From assembly GCA_022571845.1 (NCBI GenBank), contig JACZXB010000001.1, forward strand, positions 541,953-605,952: 64,000 bases of DNA, given 5' to 3'. Positions 1 through 10,700 of the stretch are shown here, piece after piece. Position 1 is the stretch's first letter. The number at the start of each line of letters is the position of its first letter. The notes under the pieces are model-generated. The model ran no database searches. It saw only the letters and a program-made list of their open reading frames with translations, and was not told the DNA's origin. A program made the translations under genes and the position numbers. The stretch comes from Candidatus Zixiibacteriota bacterium (GTDB lineage: Bacteria; Zixibacteria; MSB-5A5; GN15; FEB-12).

Positions 1-455
1 CCAAAAAATTCGTCGGTCATCTTCTCGCATAATTCCCACCAGTGAATTACTGCAATATTGGCGTCCTGCTGGTAGTGGAACTCGTAAGCTACCTGTTTTA
101 GTGCAGCATTATTGCCGCCATGTCCGTTTAAAAGAATCACGTTATGGAATTTTGAATCAATAAATGAATCCAGAATATCTCTGATAAACATCTGATAAGT
201 TTCCGGCTGGATGGTAGAGCCGCCGTTGTACCTGTAAAGCGAGCGGGTGATGCCGTAGTTCACTATCGGCGCTACCAGCGCGTTTATTCGCTCGGCGATG
301 CCGAAAGCTATCTCATTGGGAATATAGTTGTCAGTGCCCAGACAAGATGAGCCGTGTGCCTCAACAGTACCAACCGGCAGTATTACGGTATCAATCTGTT
401 CCGGAACAAGTTTCTGGACTTTGAGCCAGCTTAATTTTTGAAGCTCCCGTTCCAT
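1..455 (-). CDS. Creatininase family protein (creatinine amidohydrolase-like), 3' part cut by window edge
   Basis: Reverse-strand translation MERELQKLSWLKVQKLVPEQIDTVILPVGTVEAHGSSCLGTDNYIPNEIAFGIAERI...NVILLNGHGGNNAALKQ has the creatininase motifs PVGTVEAHG and LNGHGGN; ATG at 455; runs off the window. Confidence 0.85.
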   Translation of the reverse strand, partial: MERELQKLSWLKVQKLVPEQIDTVILPVGTVEAHGSSCLGTDNYIPNEIAFGIAERINALVAPIVNYGITRSLYRYNGGSTIQPETYQMFIRDILDSFIDSKFHNVILLNGHGGNNAALKQVAYEFHYQQDANIAVIHWWELCEKMTDEFF

Positions 456-467
456 ATCTATATCAAA

Positions 468-1217
468 TCAATTTTCCAGCTTACTCAAAAGTCGTTCCAT
501 GACCAACTCAGTCTCGTGGGCGGTTGATTCATCTCCCTCAATCCTGAACTGATTAATATCCCGCACCATTACTTCCAGATAATCCGGTGTCTCCACGGCA
601 TACCAGATTTCAAGTTCAGACCAGACCAGTCCTTTGTCTTCGAGTGCTCTGGCCACCTCGTTATATATCGAAGGAGATTTCCAGTCAAATTCCGAAAGCT
701 TTATATGGTAACATTTTGACATACCTATAACATAGTAACGGCCGTCGGGAGTCGGGCCGAAAACCGCATCAGATTTTTTTAAGAGCTGCAGGGCCGTCTC
801 TATTTTTTGCCGGGATACGGTTGGGCTGCGGCTGCCTATTACTAACACGCTATCATAACCACATGAAAAGCAGTCTTCAAAAAGTTTCTCGATCCTGATC
901 CCCCAGCGCTCTTTGGACATTTCAGATAACTTAAGCCGGCCTTTAATCTCAGATAATATATTTGCTGGCGCTTTTTTCTTTACGTATTCAGTTACAATTT
1001 TTACCAGCTTGCTCCGTTCGGAGCTGCCAATATAGTACAACCGAATATCAGTATCTTCTACTTTGAGCGCATTAAAAATTGTGTCGGTGATAAAAGCCTG
1101 ATGCAAATACTTCAGGTCAGTACCTTGTATAGCGCCGAAGTCCATTGATGAACCATCCTCAAATGGTTCCTGAATGCAAACTGCGATTACCTGTCCTTTT
1201 TTCTTCTTTGGAGTCAT
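468..1217 (-). CDS. DUF2064 / TIGR04282-type glycosyltransferase-like protein
   Basis: ORF with VLVIGSRSPTVSRQKIETALQLLKKSDAVFGPTPDGRYYVIGMSK, resembling the DUF2064 'D-x-P-x-L ... DVVLGPA-DGGYYLIG' core. Confidence 0.65.
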   Translation of the reverse strand: MTPKKKKGQVIAVCIQEPFEDGSSMDFGAIQGTDLKYLHQAFITDTIFNALKVEDTDIRLYYIGSSERSKLVKIVTEYVKKKAPANILSEIKGRLKLSEMSKERWGIRIEKLFEDCFSCGYDSVLVIGSRSPTVSRQKIETALQLLKKSDAVFGPTPDGRYYVIGMSKCYHIKLSEFDWKSPSIYNEVARALEDKGLVWSELEIWYAVETPDYLEVMVRDINQFRIEGDESTAHETELVMERLLSKLEN

Positions 1218-1327
1218 ATTTTTTCACGCTACAGCGTTAATTAATTAGTAATATACTGAAAGCAAGAGCGGACAGTCAAGGCGACCTGCGAAAAATAATC
1301 TGAATATTTTTATAAGGGAAAAACTGA

Positions 1328-2071
1328 TTAGCCGACATTTTGCAAGGCAGGGAATAAATCTAACATAAAGTTTGAGATGACCACCAGTAAGTTAAAGAAT
1401 ATTAACACACCAACTATCATCAGCAAGCCGCCCGAGATAATCTCAACAGCTCTGAAATGACGTTTGATAAAACTAAAAGCGCCAATAAAATAGTTGAACA
1501 AAAGAGCAGTAAGTATAAACGGTACACCCAGTCCGGCAGAATAGAAAGCCAGAAGCATGACGCCGGAAGTGACCGAGTCTTGCTGAGCGGCCAGAGTCAA
1601 AATAGAGCCGAGAATAGGACCGATGCAGGGCGTCCATCCAAAAGCGAAAGCAATACCAATAACTACAGAACCGATTATCCCCATCTTTTTGCTGCCGGTG
1701 TTAAATTTCATTTCATAATTGAGAGCTTTTATCTTAAACACTCCGGCTACGTGCATCCCAAACAAGAATACCAGGGCGCCCGCCACTTTGTTAAACCAGC
1801 CCATATATTGCTGCAACATTTCACCTATCCAGGTTGCCGTAGCTCCCAAAAGAATGAATACCAGAGAAAACCCGATTACAAAAAAGAAAGTGTTGATAAC
1901 AACTCGAAACATGTGTTCTTTTGATTTTTCCTTTGAACTCAAATCTTCAATTGATACGCCGGAAATAAAAGACAAGTAGCCCGGGATAAGGGGCAATACA
2001 CAGGGAGATATAAAGGACAGGAATCCGGCAAATATCGCGGTTGGAATTTCTATGGTCGGCTGTTCAAACAT
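1328..2071 (-). CDS. ccdA: Cytochrome c biogenesis protein CcdA family (thiol-disulfide transmembrane reductase)
   Basis: FISPCVLPLIPGYLSFISG and FGWTPCIGPILGSIL with the conserved Cys pair; multiple TM segments. Confidence 0.9.
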   Translation of the reverse strand: MFEQPTIEIPTAIFAGFLSFISPCVLPLIPGYLSFISGVSIEDLSSKEKSKEHMFRVVINTFFFVIGFSLVFILLGATATWIGEMLQQYMGWFNKVAGALVFLFGMHVAGVFKIKALNYEMKFNTGSKKMGIIGSVVIGIAFAFGWTPCIGPILGSILTLAAQQDSVTSGVMLLAFYSAGLGVPFILTALLFNYFIGAFSFIKRHFRAVEIISGGLLMIVGVLIFFNLLVVISNFMLDLFPALQNVG

Positions 2072-2152
2072 TATTTTATCATAATCAAATATAAATCAGT
2101 TAGTCAATCAAATGTAATTGACAAAGAGACAAAGATTAGAACACCAAATAGC

Positions 2153-3348
2153 CTACTTGGAGTTCCTGGCTTTGGAAACTATTTCATTTTTTAAAAGAGA
2201 CATTAATTTTTGAGCGTCGATTTTGCTGGCTATCCTCTCAGCTACCCGGTCTGCCAGATCTGAAACAAACTGGCGCGTAAAGACTTCGACCTGGTCGATA
2301 GTTATATTCTCAATAGGGTCGCTCGAAACATTTGCCGACTTAGCAGTTGCTGCCGGTTTGCTTCTGGTGTCAATTACATTCCTGGAGCTTTCATTGCCAA
2401 AGCTCTCAACCTCTTTTTTGAAGTCTTCAATAAATTTCTCAACTCCGCCCGTCTTGCCACCTGCGACTTTTTTTGAATCCGAAGATTTCTTACTTGGAAC
2501 TGAAATCCGTTCAATCTGGTCGGCCGGTTTTGTCACTTTCAGGCTTTCCGATTGGGAAGCAGCTTTAGGTTTCTGGCCGCTTTTCGGGTTTATGACATCA
2601 TTTTTCATCTCATTTACGAACCAGTCATAGTCATGGTCTGCGTTCTCATTAACATTTTCCAGAAGAGACTCGTCCCCCAGCCCAAACTGATCGTGACCGC
2701 TTACGATATCAAGTTTACCTGTTTTTGATGGAGCCGGCTTGCCGGACTTTTTGATTTTGCCGGACTTTGCGCCCAAATTAACCGAACCAATCTGACCGGA
2801 AATATTAGTATCATCTTCAACATGATCAATCCCGATCATTTTCTCAACTACCTTTTTCTTCTTTCTCATTTTGGCAGTCCCGAACTGATCCATGACTTCG
2901 GAACCAGTCACATCTATCTCGTCCAGTCCCAGAGCCTGGTCAAGGAGTTCATCTTCCAAGCTTTCGTTTTGGGAATTATCAGCTTCCTCTTCGGGCTTTT
3001 TTGAATCCTTTGCCATATTATTTATTTTCGACAATAAATCGTTCAGGTCAAGGGGTAAATTCACTTTAATTTTATGAGGAATTCCGGGCTCATTTTCATC
3101 AGCCAAAAGTATTACAGGAATAGTGGCAAGCGCCGGTTCTGCCTGCCAACCCTGGATAAACCTGGACTTGTTTTTCCCGGAAAAGAGCTATTGGCAATAA
3201 TCAGATGGGGTTTGCTATGCTCCAGAACCTGAAAGGCCTTATCCCCGGATGAGACAGCAGTAACTTCAAAACCATTCTGTCTTAAAACTGTTTCTGCGGC
3301 AACTCTAGTGATATCAAACAGCTCTGCTATTAATACTCTTTTTCTCAT
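2153..3348 (-). pseudogene. Pseudo-receiver domain protein with long polar C-terminal region, split by a -1 frameshift (tracks 3112..3348 and 2153..3106)
   Basis: 3112..3348 encodes MRKRVLIAELFDITRVAAETVLRQNGFEVTAVSSGDKAFQVLEHSKPHLIIANSSFPGK. Receiver homology continues in the -1 frame as NKSRFIQGWQAEPALATIPVILLADENEPGIPHKIKVNLPLDLNDLL, running directly into ORF 2153..3106. Could be an indel or programmed frameshifting. Confidence 0.7.
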
Positions 3349-3383
3349 TGTTTAGTGTTTATTGTCTAGTCGGAACTCTTTTC

Positions 3384-4193
3384 TCAGGACATATGAGAAG
3401 AGGCGTCTTCAAGAAATTTTCGATCTTCCTCCGATATATTTTCGATACCAACATCGTTTATTTTATCAAGAATCTCATCAACCCGTTTCATTGTATCCTC
3501 TGCTTTAAGGCGGTTTTTCTCGAATTTTGCCTCTTGTTTTTTGTGCCGAAGCTTTTTGAGCGTACTGCCAAATCTGGCAATTCGCCAGTCAGCTTTGACA
3601 AAAATAAGCCCAAAAATTGCACCCCCAAGATGAGCAAAATGTGCAATATTTCCCCCGCCCGCCAAAAAGCCTAAAATCATGAAGCCTGGTATGGCCCACT
3701 TTACTTTGACAGGAAACAAGAAATAAATGTAAAGGTATCTATGTGGAAACAGGAGCCAGTAGGCTATCAAAACGCCGTATATTGCTCCTGAAGCCCCTAT
3801 TACAGGAACTGGCAGCTCGGACTGAAAAATAAGCGTCAGTATTGCCCCCGACAGACCGGCTAAGATATAGAACTTTGCAAAGGATTTTTTTCCCCAGCTA
3901 AATTCTATTTCTGTCCCAAACATCCATAAGACAAACATATTAAAAAAGACATGCCAGAAATTTGCGTGCAAAAACATGTAGGTAAATGGCTGAAAAAGCA
4001 GGTTTGGAAATTCGGCAAAAAACCTGGCCGGAGTCAAACCCAAAAGCTCTGCTAAAGGAAAGTTAACCAGCGTCTGAATCATGAATACCGCAATGTTGGT
4101 AAGCAGCATCAGCTTTATGAACGGAGATACTGCCCCCGGGCCAATACTGAGCCTACGGTAACCACCGCCCCCGCTGTAATTATTAAAACGCAT
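3384..4193 (-). CDS. Rhomboid family intramembrane serine protease
   Basis: HVFFNMFVLWMFG, GASGAIYGVLIAY and HLGGAIFG motifs; multiple TM segments. Confidence 0.93.
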   Translation of the reverse strand: MRFNNYSGGGGYRRLSIGPGAVSPFIKLMLLTNIAVFMIQTLVNFPLAELLGLTPARFFAEFPNLLFQPFTYMFLHANFWHVFFNMFVLWMFGTEIEFSWGKKSFAKFYILAGLSGAILTLIFQSELPVPVIGASGAIYGVLIAYWLLFPHRYLYIYFLFPVKVKWAIPGFMILGFLAGGGNIAHFAHLGGAIFGLIFVKADWRIARFGSTLKKLRHKKQEAKFEKNRLKAEDTMKRVDEILDKINDVGIENISEEDRKFLEDASSHMS

Positions 4194-4242
4194 ATCTATT
4201 ATTATCGGCTGTTAGGTCTGCCAGATGTAAATTTTATTTCCG

Positions 4243-4440
4243 TTAGTCAGCTCTGTCTGAAGAGCTTTTACATTGATCATTGCATTTAGTTTGCTTCCTG
4301 TTTTGTTCATCTTCCACCGGAAGATACTCTGCCGAAGGTTCTCAGCCACCGCCAAGCCCCATTTTGGGGAAAACCCTTGTTGTCAGCAAATACCAGGCGA
4401 TTAGGAATATCAGCAGAAATACTATGTCAGTCCAGTTCAT
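4243..4440 (-). CDS. Putative small single-TM protein with an in-frame TGA (32 aa to the TGA, 65 aa if read through as Sec); candidate selenoprotein
   Basis: ATG at 4440: MNWTDIVFLLIFLIAWYLLTTRVFPKMGLGGG[TGA]EPSAEYLPVEDEQNRKQTKCNDQCKSSSDRAD*. TGA followed 16 nt later by the perfect hairpin ATCTTCC-GGT-GGAAGAT. Not in the supplied track. Confidence 0.35.
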
Positions 4441-4553
4441 TATACTCTCTCGTTAAAGTTCAGCTAAGTCAATATAATATAGAAGCTTCTAATAAATTAA
4501 AACAATTTGCAGCTGTAAAGTTCCTGACACAAAAACATCTGCTAAAAAGTAAT

Positions 4554-4589
4554 AAAAAACCGGCAGAGATTGGTTCTCTTGCCGGTTTT
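4554..4589 (-). terminator. Rho-independent terminator of trxA
   Basis: Reverse strand ACCGGCAAGAGAACCAATCTCTGCCGGTTTTTTATT: GC stem followed by a T-run just after trxA. Confidence 0.8.
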
Positions 4590-4608
4590 CTAAAAAATAT
4601 ATTGAACT

Positions 4609-4935
4609 TTAAGCCAGTACTTTTTCTAATCTGGAAGTCAATTGCGACTTGCCCAATGCACCGACTACCTGGTCGACTACTTCTCCATTCTTGAAAAATA
4701 GCAGCGACGGAATAGACAAAATATTATATCTGCCGGCGGTCTTATTATTAGAGTCAACATCAACTTTGGTAATCTTGACCCGGCCTTCATACTCAACCGC
4801 TAATTCATCCAGAATTGGTGCAATCATTTTGCAGGGACCGCACCACTCAGCCCAGAAATCTACAATAACCGGAGTATCGGATTTTAGAACTTCTGCTTCA
4901 AAAGAATCATCTGTTACTTCTAAGGCTTTTGACAA
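4609..4935 (-). CDS. trxA: Thioredoxin
   Basis: VIVDFWAEWCGPCKMIAPILDELA, full-length 108 aa thioredoxin. Confidence 0.97.
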   Translation of the reverse strand: MSKALEVTDDSFEAEVLKSDTPVIVDFWAEWCGPCKMIAPILDELAVEYEGRVKITKVDVDSNNKTAGRYNILSIPSLLFFKNGEVVDQVVGALGKSQLTSRLEKVLA

Positions 4936-5146
4936 CTTATCTCCTCCATTTTTCTTTCTTAATCTATTTCCAAACTATAACTATCAAAATAACCGGCGGT
5001 TCCCAACCTGCCAAAACTATTATACATATTGCAGATAAAATATCCAGCGAAATCTGCAATCATTTGCTAACTCTCTTTTGCACCTTTATGTATCTGTCCG
5101 GATATGCTATATTTGTAAGTATATGAGAGGTTATTCGGAGTAAATT

Positions 5147-5590
5147 TTGAGATTATTAGTTCAAAGAGTAACAAATTGCGAAGTTTGGATTGAGGAAAAG
5201 CTCCACAGTTCAACAGGCAAGGGACTGCTGATATTTCATGGCACCAAAAAAGAGGACAAAGAAAAATCCTGTGGAATCCTGGCTGACAAAATTTTGAATT
5301 TGAGAATTTTCGAAGATAGCGCCAGCAAAATGAACCTATCGGCGCTGGATGTAGAGGCCGAAATCATGATAGTCTCTCAGTTTACTCTATATGCCGATAC
5401 CAAAAAAGGGCGCCGTCCGGCGTTTACCGAAACTATGGAGCCTGAAGAGGCCGAAAGACTGTACTCTAATTTTGTAGATTTGGTCACTGCTTCAGATCTG
5501 AAAACCGCCAGCGGTATCTTTGGGGCTAAAATGGAAATAAAACTAACCAACCACGGGCCGGTGACAATTCTACTTGAAAATGACCTATAA
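5147..5590 (+). CDS. dtd: D-aminoacyl-tRNA deacylase
   Basis: MRLLVQRVTNCEVWIEE (TTG start), MIVSQFTLYADTKKGRRPAF, and C-terminal LTNHGPVTILLE. Confidence 0.95.
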   Translation: MRLLVQRVTNCEVWIEEKLHSSTGKGLLIFHGTKKEDKEKSCGILADKILNLRIFEDSASKMNLSALDVEAEIMIVSQFTLYADTKKGRRPAFTETMEPEEAERLYSNFVDLVTASDLKTASGIFGAKMEIKLTNHGPVTILLENDL

Positions 5591-6188
5591 TAATCTTAAA
5601 AAACTGTCCCAAAAAAAAGAGATAATACTCGGTTCGGCCTCGCCCAGAAGGTTTAAATTACTGGAGGAAACAGGCATCGATTTTCGACAGATTATCTCTG
5701 ACCTCAGAGAATCCGATAATCCGGCCGGAGATCCCTTTGAGCACGCCTTAAGTCTTGCAAAGATGAAAGCCCTGGCAGTTTCTTCTGAGTCAGGAGCTGA
5801 CAAATTGGTAATTGGTGCAGATACCATTGTAGTACTGGACAATGTGCTGATCGGCAAACCTGAAGACGAAAATGAAGCCAGGCAGATTCTCTCGCGTTTA
5901 TCAGGTAATAAACATGTCGTTTGCACCGCCCTGGCGCTGGTCAGCTCGACTCAGCTTTTGGCCTCCGGCTATGAACTAACTGATGTCTATTTCAATCTTG
6001 TATCAGAGGATACAATCGCAGATTATGTCAGTAGTGGCGAACCGATGGACAAGGCAGGAGCCTACGGTATACAAGGCAAAGGAGGCTTTTTGGTTGACAG
6101 AATAGAGGGGGAATTGGATAATGTTATTGGTTTACCTCGCTCTCTGCTGGACAAACTGGCCGGTGAGGTTTGCTTAAAAATGGAGTAA
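5574..6188 (+). CDS. maf: Maf family nucleotide pyrophosphatase
   Basis: IILGSASPRRFKLLEETGIDF, VIGADTIVVLDN, DKAGAYGIQGKGGFLVDRIEGELDNVIGLP. Confidence 0.95.
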   Translation: MKMTYNNLKKLSQKKEIILGSASPRRFKLLEETGIDFRQIISDLRESDNPAGDPFEHALSLAKMKALAVSSESGADKLVIGADTIVVLDNVLIGKPEDENEARQILSRLSGNKHVVCTALALVSSTQLLASGYELTDVYFNLVSEDTIADYVSSGEPMDKAGAYGIQGKGGFLVDRIEGELDNVIGLPRSLLDKLAGEVCLKME

Positions 6189-6207
6189 ATATTACTTTTA
6201 GTTAGTT

Positions 6208-7137
6208 ATGGATAGTTTAGAGAAAAAACTAGGAAAAGTTTTGCGGCAGGAAAGAGAGCGTCGCCAGCTTGATATTACAGAGCTAAGCGAAAGGCTCAAA
6301 ATTCCTCTTGAAAATCTTGAGGGAATTGAAAGAGGTGACCTGTCGAAACTTCCCTCCGAAGTTTACTACAATCTTTTTGCGCGCTCCTATTCTACTTTTT
6401 TGGGGATAGATTTCTCAATGACGGTTGATGCCATCAAGTCTGATATTGAAAGGGCTGAGATGGATAAAGCTGCACAGGCCAAGCAAGCCTCAGGGACAGA
6501 AGACGACTATGAGGTTGATCCTGAGACAGAAAAGAAACCCTTAAGGAGAATGCTGGGGATAGCGGCTATTTTGGTTCTTCTGCTTTTGGCCTACGTTGCC
6601 ATCGACATGCTGTTTGTTAAAGATTCCACTGCAAAAAATGAACAGGACACTTACCTTCAAGATATAGACAAGAACCGCCTTGCGGAATTTGACAGTTTTG
6701 ACTGGGACAAGACATCGTATCTGCCTCCCAAAGAAATCAAGATTCGGCTTATACCAAGAAAAGAAAGCTGGGGTTCTGTCATGACTGACGGTGATACGGC
6801 CATCTTCCGCAAACTTGTTCCGGGTAGAATATATGAAGCAAGCGCCAAATACAGAATGGTTGTTACAATAGGGGATCCAGCGGCGGTCGATATAGAACTC
6901 AATGGCAGACTGGTCAATCTTCGTGATCGACAGTCGCGCAGAATCTCAAGAGTGAACATAGATCAGACAAACTTTGAATCGTTTTTTAACAGAACCGGCA
7001 AATCACCAACTGCTCAAACTAAACAGAGCTATAGCGAAATCAGTTCTCCACCTGCTGAGAAGACGACCAAACAGGAAACTCTGGATAAACATAAGGCTCA
7101 AAAAGATGCTGTTATAAACGAAGATGGCGGGCAGTAG
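6208..7137 (+). CDS. RodZ-like protein: N-terminal Cro/HTH_25 domain, single TM, DUF4115-like C-terminus
   Basis: LGKVLRQERERRQLDITELSERLKIPLENLEGIERGDLSKLPSEVYYNLFARSYSTFLG; TM GIAAILVLLLLAYVAID. Confidence 0.75.
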   Translation: MDSLEKKLGKVLRQERERRQLDITELSERLKIPLENLEGIERGDLSKLPSEVYYNLFARSYSTFLGIDFSMTVDAIKSDIERAEMDKAAQAKQASGTEDDYEVDPETEKKPLRRMLGIAAILVLLLLAYVAIDMLFVKDSTAKNEQDTYLQDIDKNRLAEFDSFDWDKTSYLPPKEIKIRLIPRKESWGSVMTDGDTAIFRKLVPGRIYEASAKYRMVVTIGDPAAVDIELNGRLVNLRDRQSRRISRVNIDQTNFESFFNRTGKSPTAQTKQSYSEISSPPAEKTTKQETLDKHKAQKDAVINEDGGQ

Positions 7138-7716
7138 ATGAAATTAAAAAAATTCCTGGCCAACATTAAACTTTATCAGCAAAAGGGGAAAATGGAGTCA
7201 GAAATGTTCGACTTTCCTGAAAGCCTGCAGTCCCCCAAACAGATTCTAGTCTGTCTTCCCGAAGGTCTCAGAGAACTGACAGTGGTCAAGCAGTTCTTAC
7301 CAACGCTTACCAGTTTGTTTAAGTCATCGGATTTTACTTTGCTCTCGATGCCCGGGGTGCGGGTTGCGGATATTTACCCCCGCAAAGGATTTAATATTGT
7401 ATCTCCCTCGTCCGATCAAGTGACCTGGTCCGGTGTGGCTAAACCTTCCTTTCTGTCTACCTTGAGCCAGTACAATTTTGACATGATATTGGATTTAAAT
7501 TTTGAAAATTCGGCGTTTACATCTTCCATATTATTGAATTTCCCGAAAGCGCTTCGAGTCGGTAAAGGGAACCATCGGGGAAATCCGTTTTATAATTTAG
7601 AAATAAAAACCAGATATTTAAGAGACGAAAGAAACATTTACCGCTCATTATTCGATACCTTAGCGCTGCTTAAAACCGGCCGGTCATCTAAGACTCCGGC
7701 ACAATCCGGAATTTAA
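7138..7716 (+). CDS. Hypothetical protein (possibly a remote glycosyltransferase-9-like N-terminal fold)
   Basis: Tightly packed ORF between rodZ-like and smc; segment FDMILDLNFENSAFTSSILLNFPKALRVGKGNHRG only faintly resembles heptosyltransferase-type proteins. Confidence 0.5.
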   Translation: MKLKKFLANIKLYQQKGKMESEMFDFPESLQSPKQILVCLPEGLRELTVVKQFLPTLTSLFKSSDFTLLSMPGVRVADIYPRKGFNIVSPSSDQVTWSGVAKPSFLSTLSQYNFDMILDLNFENSAFTSSILLNFPKALRVGKGNHRGNPFYNLEIKTRYLRDERNIYRSLFDTLALLKTGRSSKTPAQSGI

Positions 7717-7728
7717 CCTGGAGGCAAT

Positions 7729-10700
7729 TTGTACTTAAAGCAACTGGAGCTGGTAGGCTTTAAATCTTTTCCCAACAAGACCGTCATAAAATTTTCACAG
7801 GGAAAAACATCGATAGTCGGACCAAACGGCTGCGGCAAAACCAATATCCTTGACGCTATCCGCTGGGTAATGGGAGAGCAGAAAACTTCGCTTTTACGCG
7901 GAAGCAGTATGCAGGAAGTGATATTTAACGGCAGCCGCGATATGGCACCATTGGGTATGGCCGAAGTTTCTCTGACTATGATTAATAACCGCGGTGTGCT
8001 GCCGGTCGAATACAGCGAAGTTCAAATAACCCGCAGGCTTTTTAGAAGCGGCGAAGCCGAGTATTTATTAAACAAAGTCCCCTGTCGTCTGAAGGACATT
8101 ACCGAGCTGTTTTTTGATACGGGCGCCGGGGCGCACTCTTATTCGGTAATTCAGCAGGAGATGATTGACTCGATAATATCTGACAAGGCTGAGGAGCGGC
8201 GGTTTCTTTTCGAAGAAGCTGCCGGTATTACCAAGTACAAGCAGAGGAAAAATGCTGCCCTTCGCAAACTCGATGCCACCGACCAGGACCTTCAGAGGCT
8301 AAGAGATATTTATTCCGAAGTGAAAACTCAGGTAAATTCTCTTAAACGTCAGCAGCGTAAAGCAGAAAGATATCAAATTTTAAGTGACGAAGTCCGCAAC
8401 TGGGAGCTGTTCTTTACTTCTAAGAGAGTCAAAAAGATTGAAACAGAAAAGCGCCTCTTAAAAGAACGATTCGATGAGTTATCCGGCAATCTGACAGCCA
8501 ACGAAGTCGGAGTAGACAGCCTGGGGGCCGAGGTTGAATCCAAACGGGAAATACAGCTTGAAATAGAAAAAGAACTGAGCAGGGTAACCAACGAATTGTT
8601 TGAAACGACAGAAACTGCCCACAAATATGAAAAAGAAATTTCCGTTCTGACTGAGAAAAAGTCTAATGCAACTAATCTGATAGAGCGGAACGAAAAGGAA
8701 ATTGAGGCTCTTAATCTCCGCTCTCAGATTCTCTCAGAGCAGGCCGTAGACACCGGCGCTGAGATAAATGAACATCGGGCAAAATACGAAGCGGTTGACA
8801 ACAACCTCAATGAAGCCCAGAACAGACAAGCTCTGGTTGATAAGCAACTTCTGGATATGCGCAGTTCCAAAGACGGTGAGAACTCTAAGTTAATTGAACT
8901 GGAAAGCAGATTATCTTCAGGCAAAACAGAAGACGACAATATTCAAACTCAGATTGAAGACCTTACTATTCACCTCGAGGAATTAAACAAGAGCAAGATA
9001 GAGCTGTCAGAGAAAAAAACTGAATTAGCTGCCAATCTGGAAAAACTAGGCACCATAACAGACGAACTGTCACAGAGCAGAATCTCGGCACAGACTGAGT
9101 TGAGCAAAACTACCCAACAACAAGCGACAAAGAAAAACGTTCTTGAACAGACCGGAAAAGAAATTTCTAAGAGCTATGCCTCAATTGAAGCCAGCCAGGC
9201 GCAGCAAAAAATTTTGAGTGAACTAATATACTCATTCGGAGGCACCCACGCCGGCGTAATAAAAGTCCTTGAGTTCAAGGATGAAATAAAAGGAATTCAA
9301 GGAACTGTAGCGGACCGCTTCAAACCAGCTGCAGGAATGGAAAAAGCTGTTGAGTCAGCTCTGGGTGATATCTCGCACTATGTCATTTGCGACAGCAAAG
9401 ATACTGCAGAAAAAATAATCGAGCGACTCAGAATAGAAAACAAAGGCCGGGCAGGATTAATTGTTCCTAACGCCGGCAGCTTGAACCCTCAGATCAAACG
9501 TCCGGAACTGAGCTCTTCAGGATTTGTTGGCTGGCTTGATGAGTTCGTATCGACAGCTGAGAATTTGAAACCATTAATGCAAACTGTTCTGTCGCAGACT
9601 GCCGTCTTCGAAGCCGGCAGCGACCCCAAATCAATTCTGGAGCACCTCCCCTATGGCTTCAAAGCGGTCTCTACCGATGGACTTCTCTACACCAGAAACA
9701 CTATTGTCGGTGGCTCAGCAGAGGCTCTTCAGCTGTTTCGCCGTAAAGATCAGCTTACAGAACTTTCCAAACAAATTGACGAGCTTAAATTAGTAGCTGA
9801 AACTCAGAAACAAACCGAGCACAATTTAGCAAAGCAGATTAGTGACGCCGAGCAGTCAATCAACAGCCTGAATGACAAACTGGAAAGAAACGAACGGGAA
9901 ATTGCCTCTAATCAGAAACAGATTGATGAATTAAATTATGAGCTGCGACTTTCTGAAACCGAGCTCTCTCGTCTGACCAAAGAAATCGACCTGGCCAGTG
10001 AAAAGCAAACGCAGCTGCAGCAAAAGCAATACTCCTTAAATCTTGGCTATGGTCAGTTGAGCGAACAAAAACAGAGTTTAGTAAATGAACTAAACCTGTC
10101 TTCAAAGAAACTCGAAGAGATAGAGCGCTTATCCGGAGAATCGCAGTCGCTGGTGAGCAAACTCCAGGTCAAAGCAGTAAGGACACAGAGCAAAATTGAC
10201 CAGTGCGACAACAAATTAAACTATACCAAAGAGTTGTTGGATGAAATATCCAGTACTATAGTGACAAAATCCGCAGAGATAGAAGATGCTCAGGAAGAAA
10301 TAGAAATTTCTGTCAAGAGATCAGCTGAACTTGAAACCAAGCTTAAACTTACTTTTGAGTCACGCACTGAAATCAGCGAATCTCAAAGTACACTTAGACA
10401 AAAGTTCGATGAACTGCAGGGACAAACATTCAGTTCTGAGAAGCGTCTAAAAGAGCTGCGCCTGGTTAAAGACAAGCTCAGCAAAGAGAGTCATACTATT
10501 GAGATGCAAACGAGCGCTCTCGAAAACGAGCTCAAAGGCAGTACCGAGCGGATGCTAGAGGACTACAACGTAAATATCCGGGAGTTTGAAAGCCAGAACC
10601 CCATCCCCGAAATGCCCGCAAGCGAGGCCGTTGCCCATCTTACCAGGCAAAAAGAGCTTTTGAAAAATTTCGGGGCAGTCAATCTCCTGGCGCTGGAAGA

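Noticed and set aside
1457-1924. 155-aa ORF antisense to ccdA
   Set aside because: Overlaps a well-supported membrane protein gene; translation looks random.
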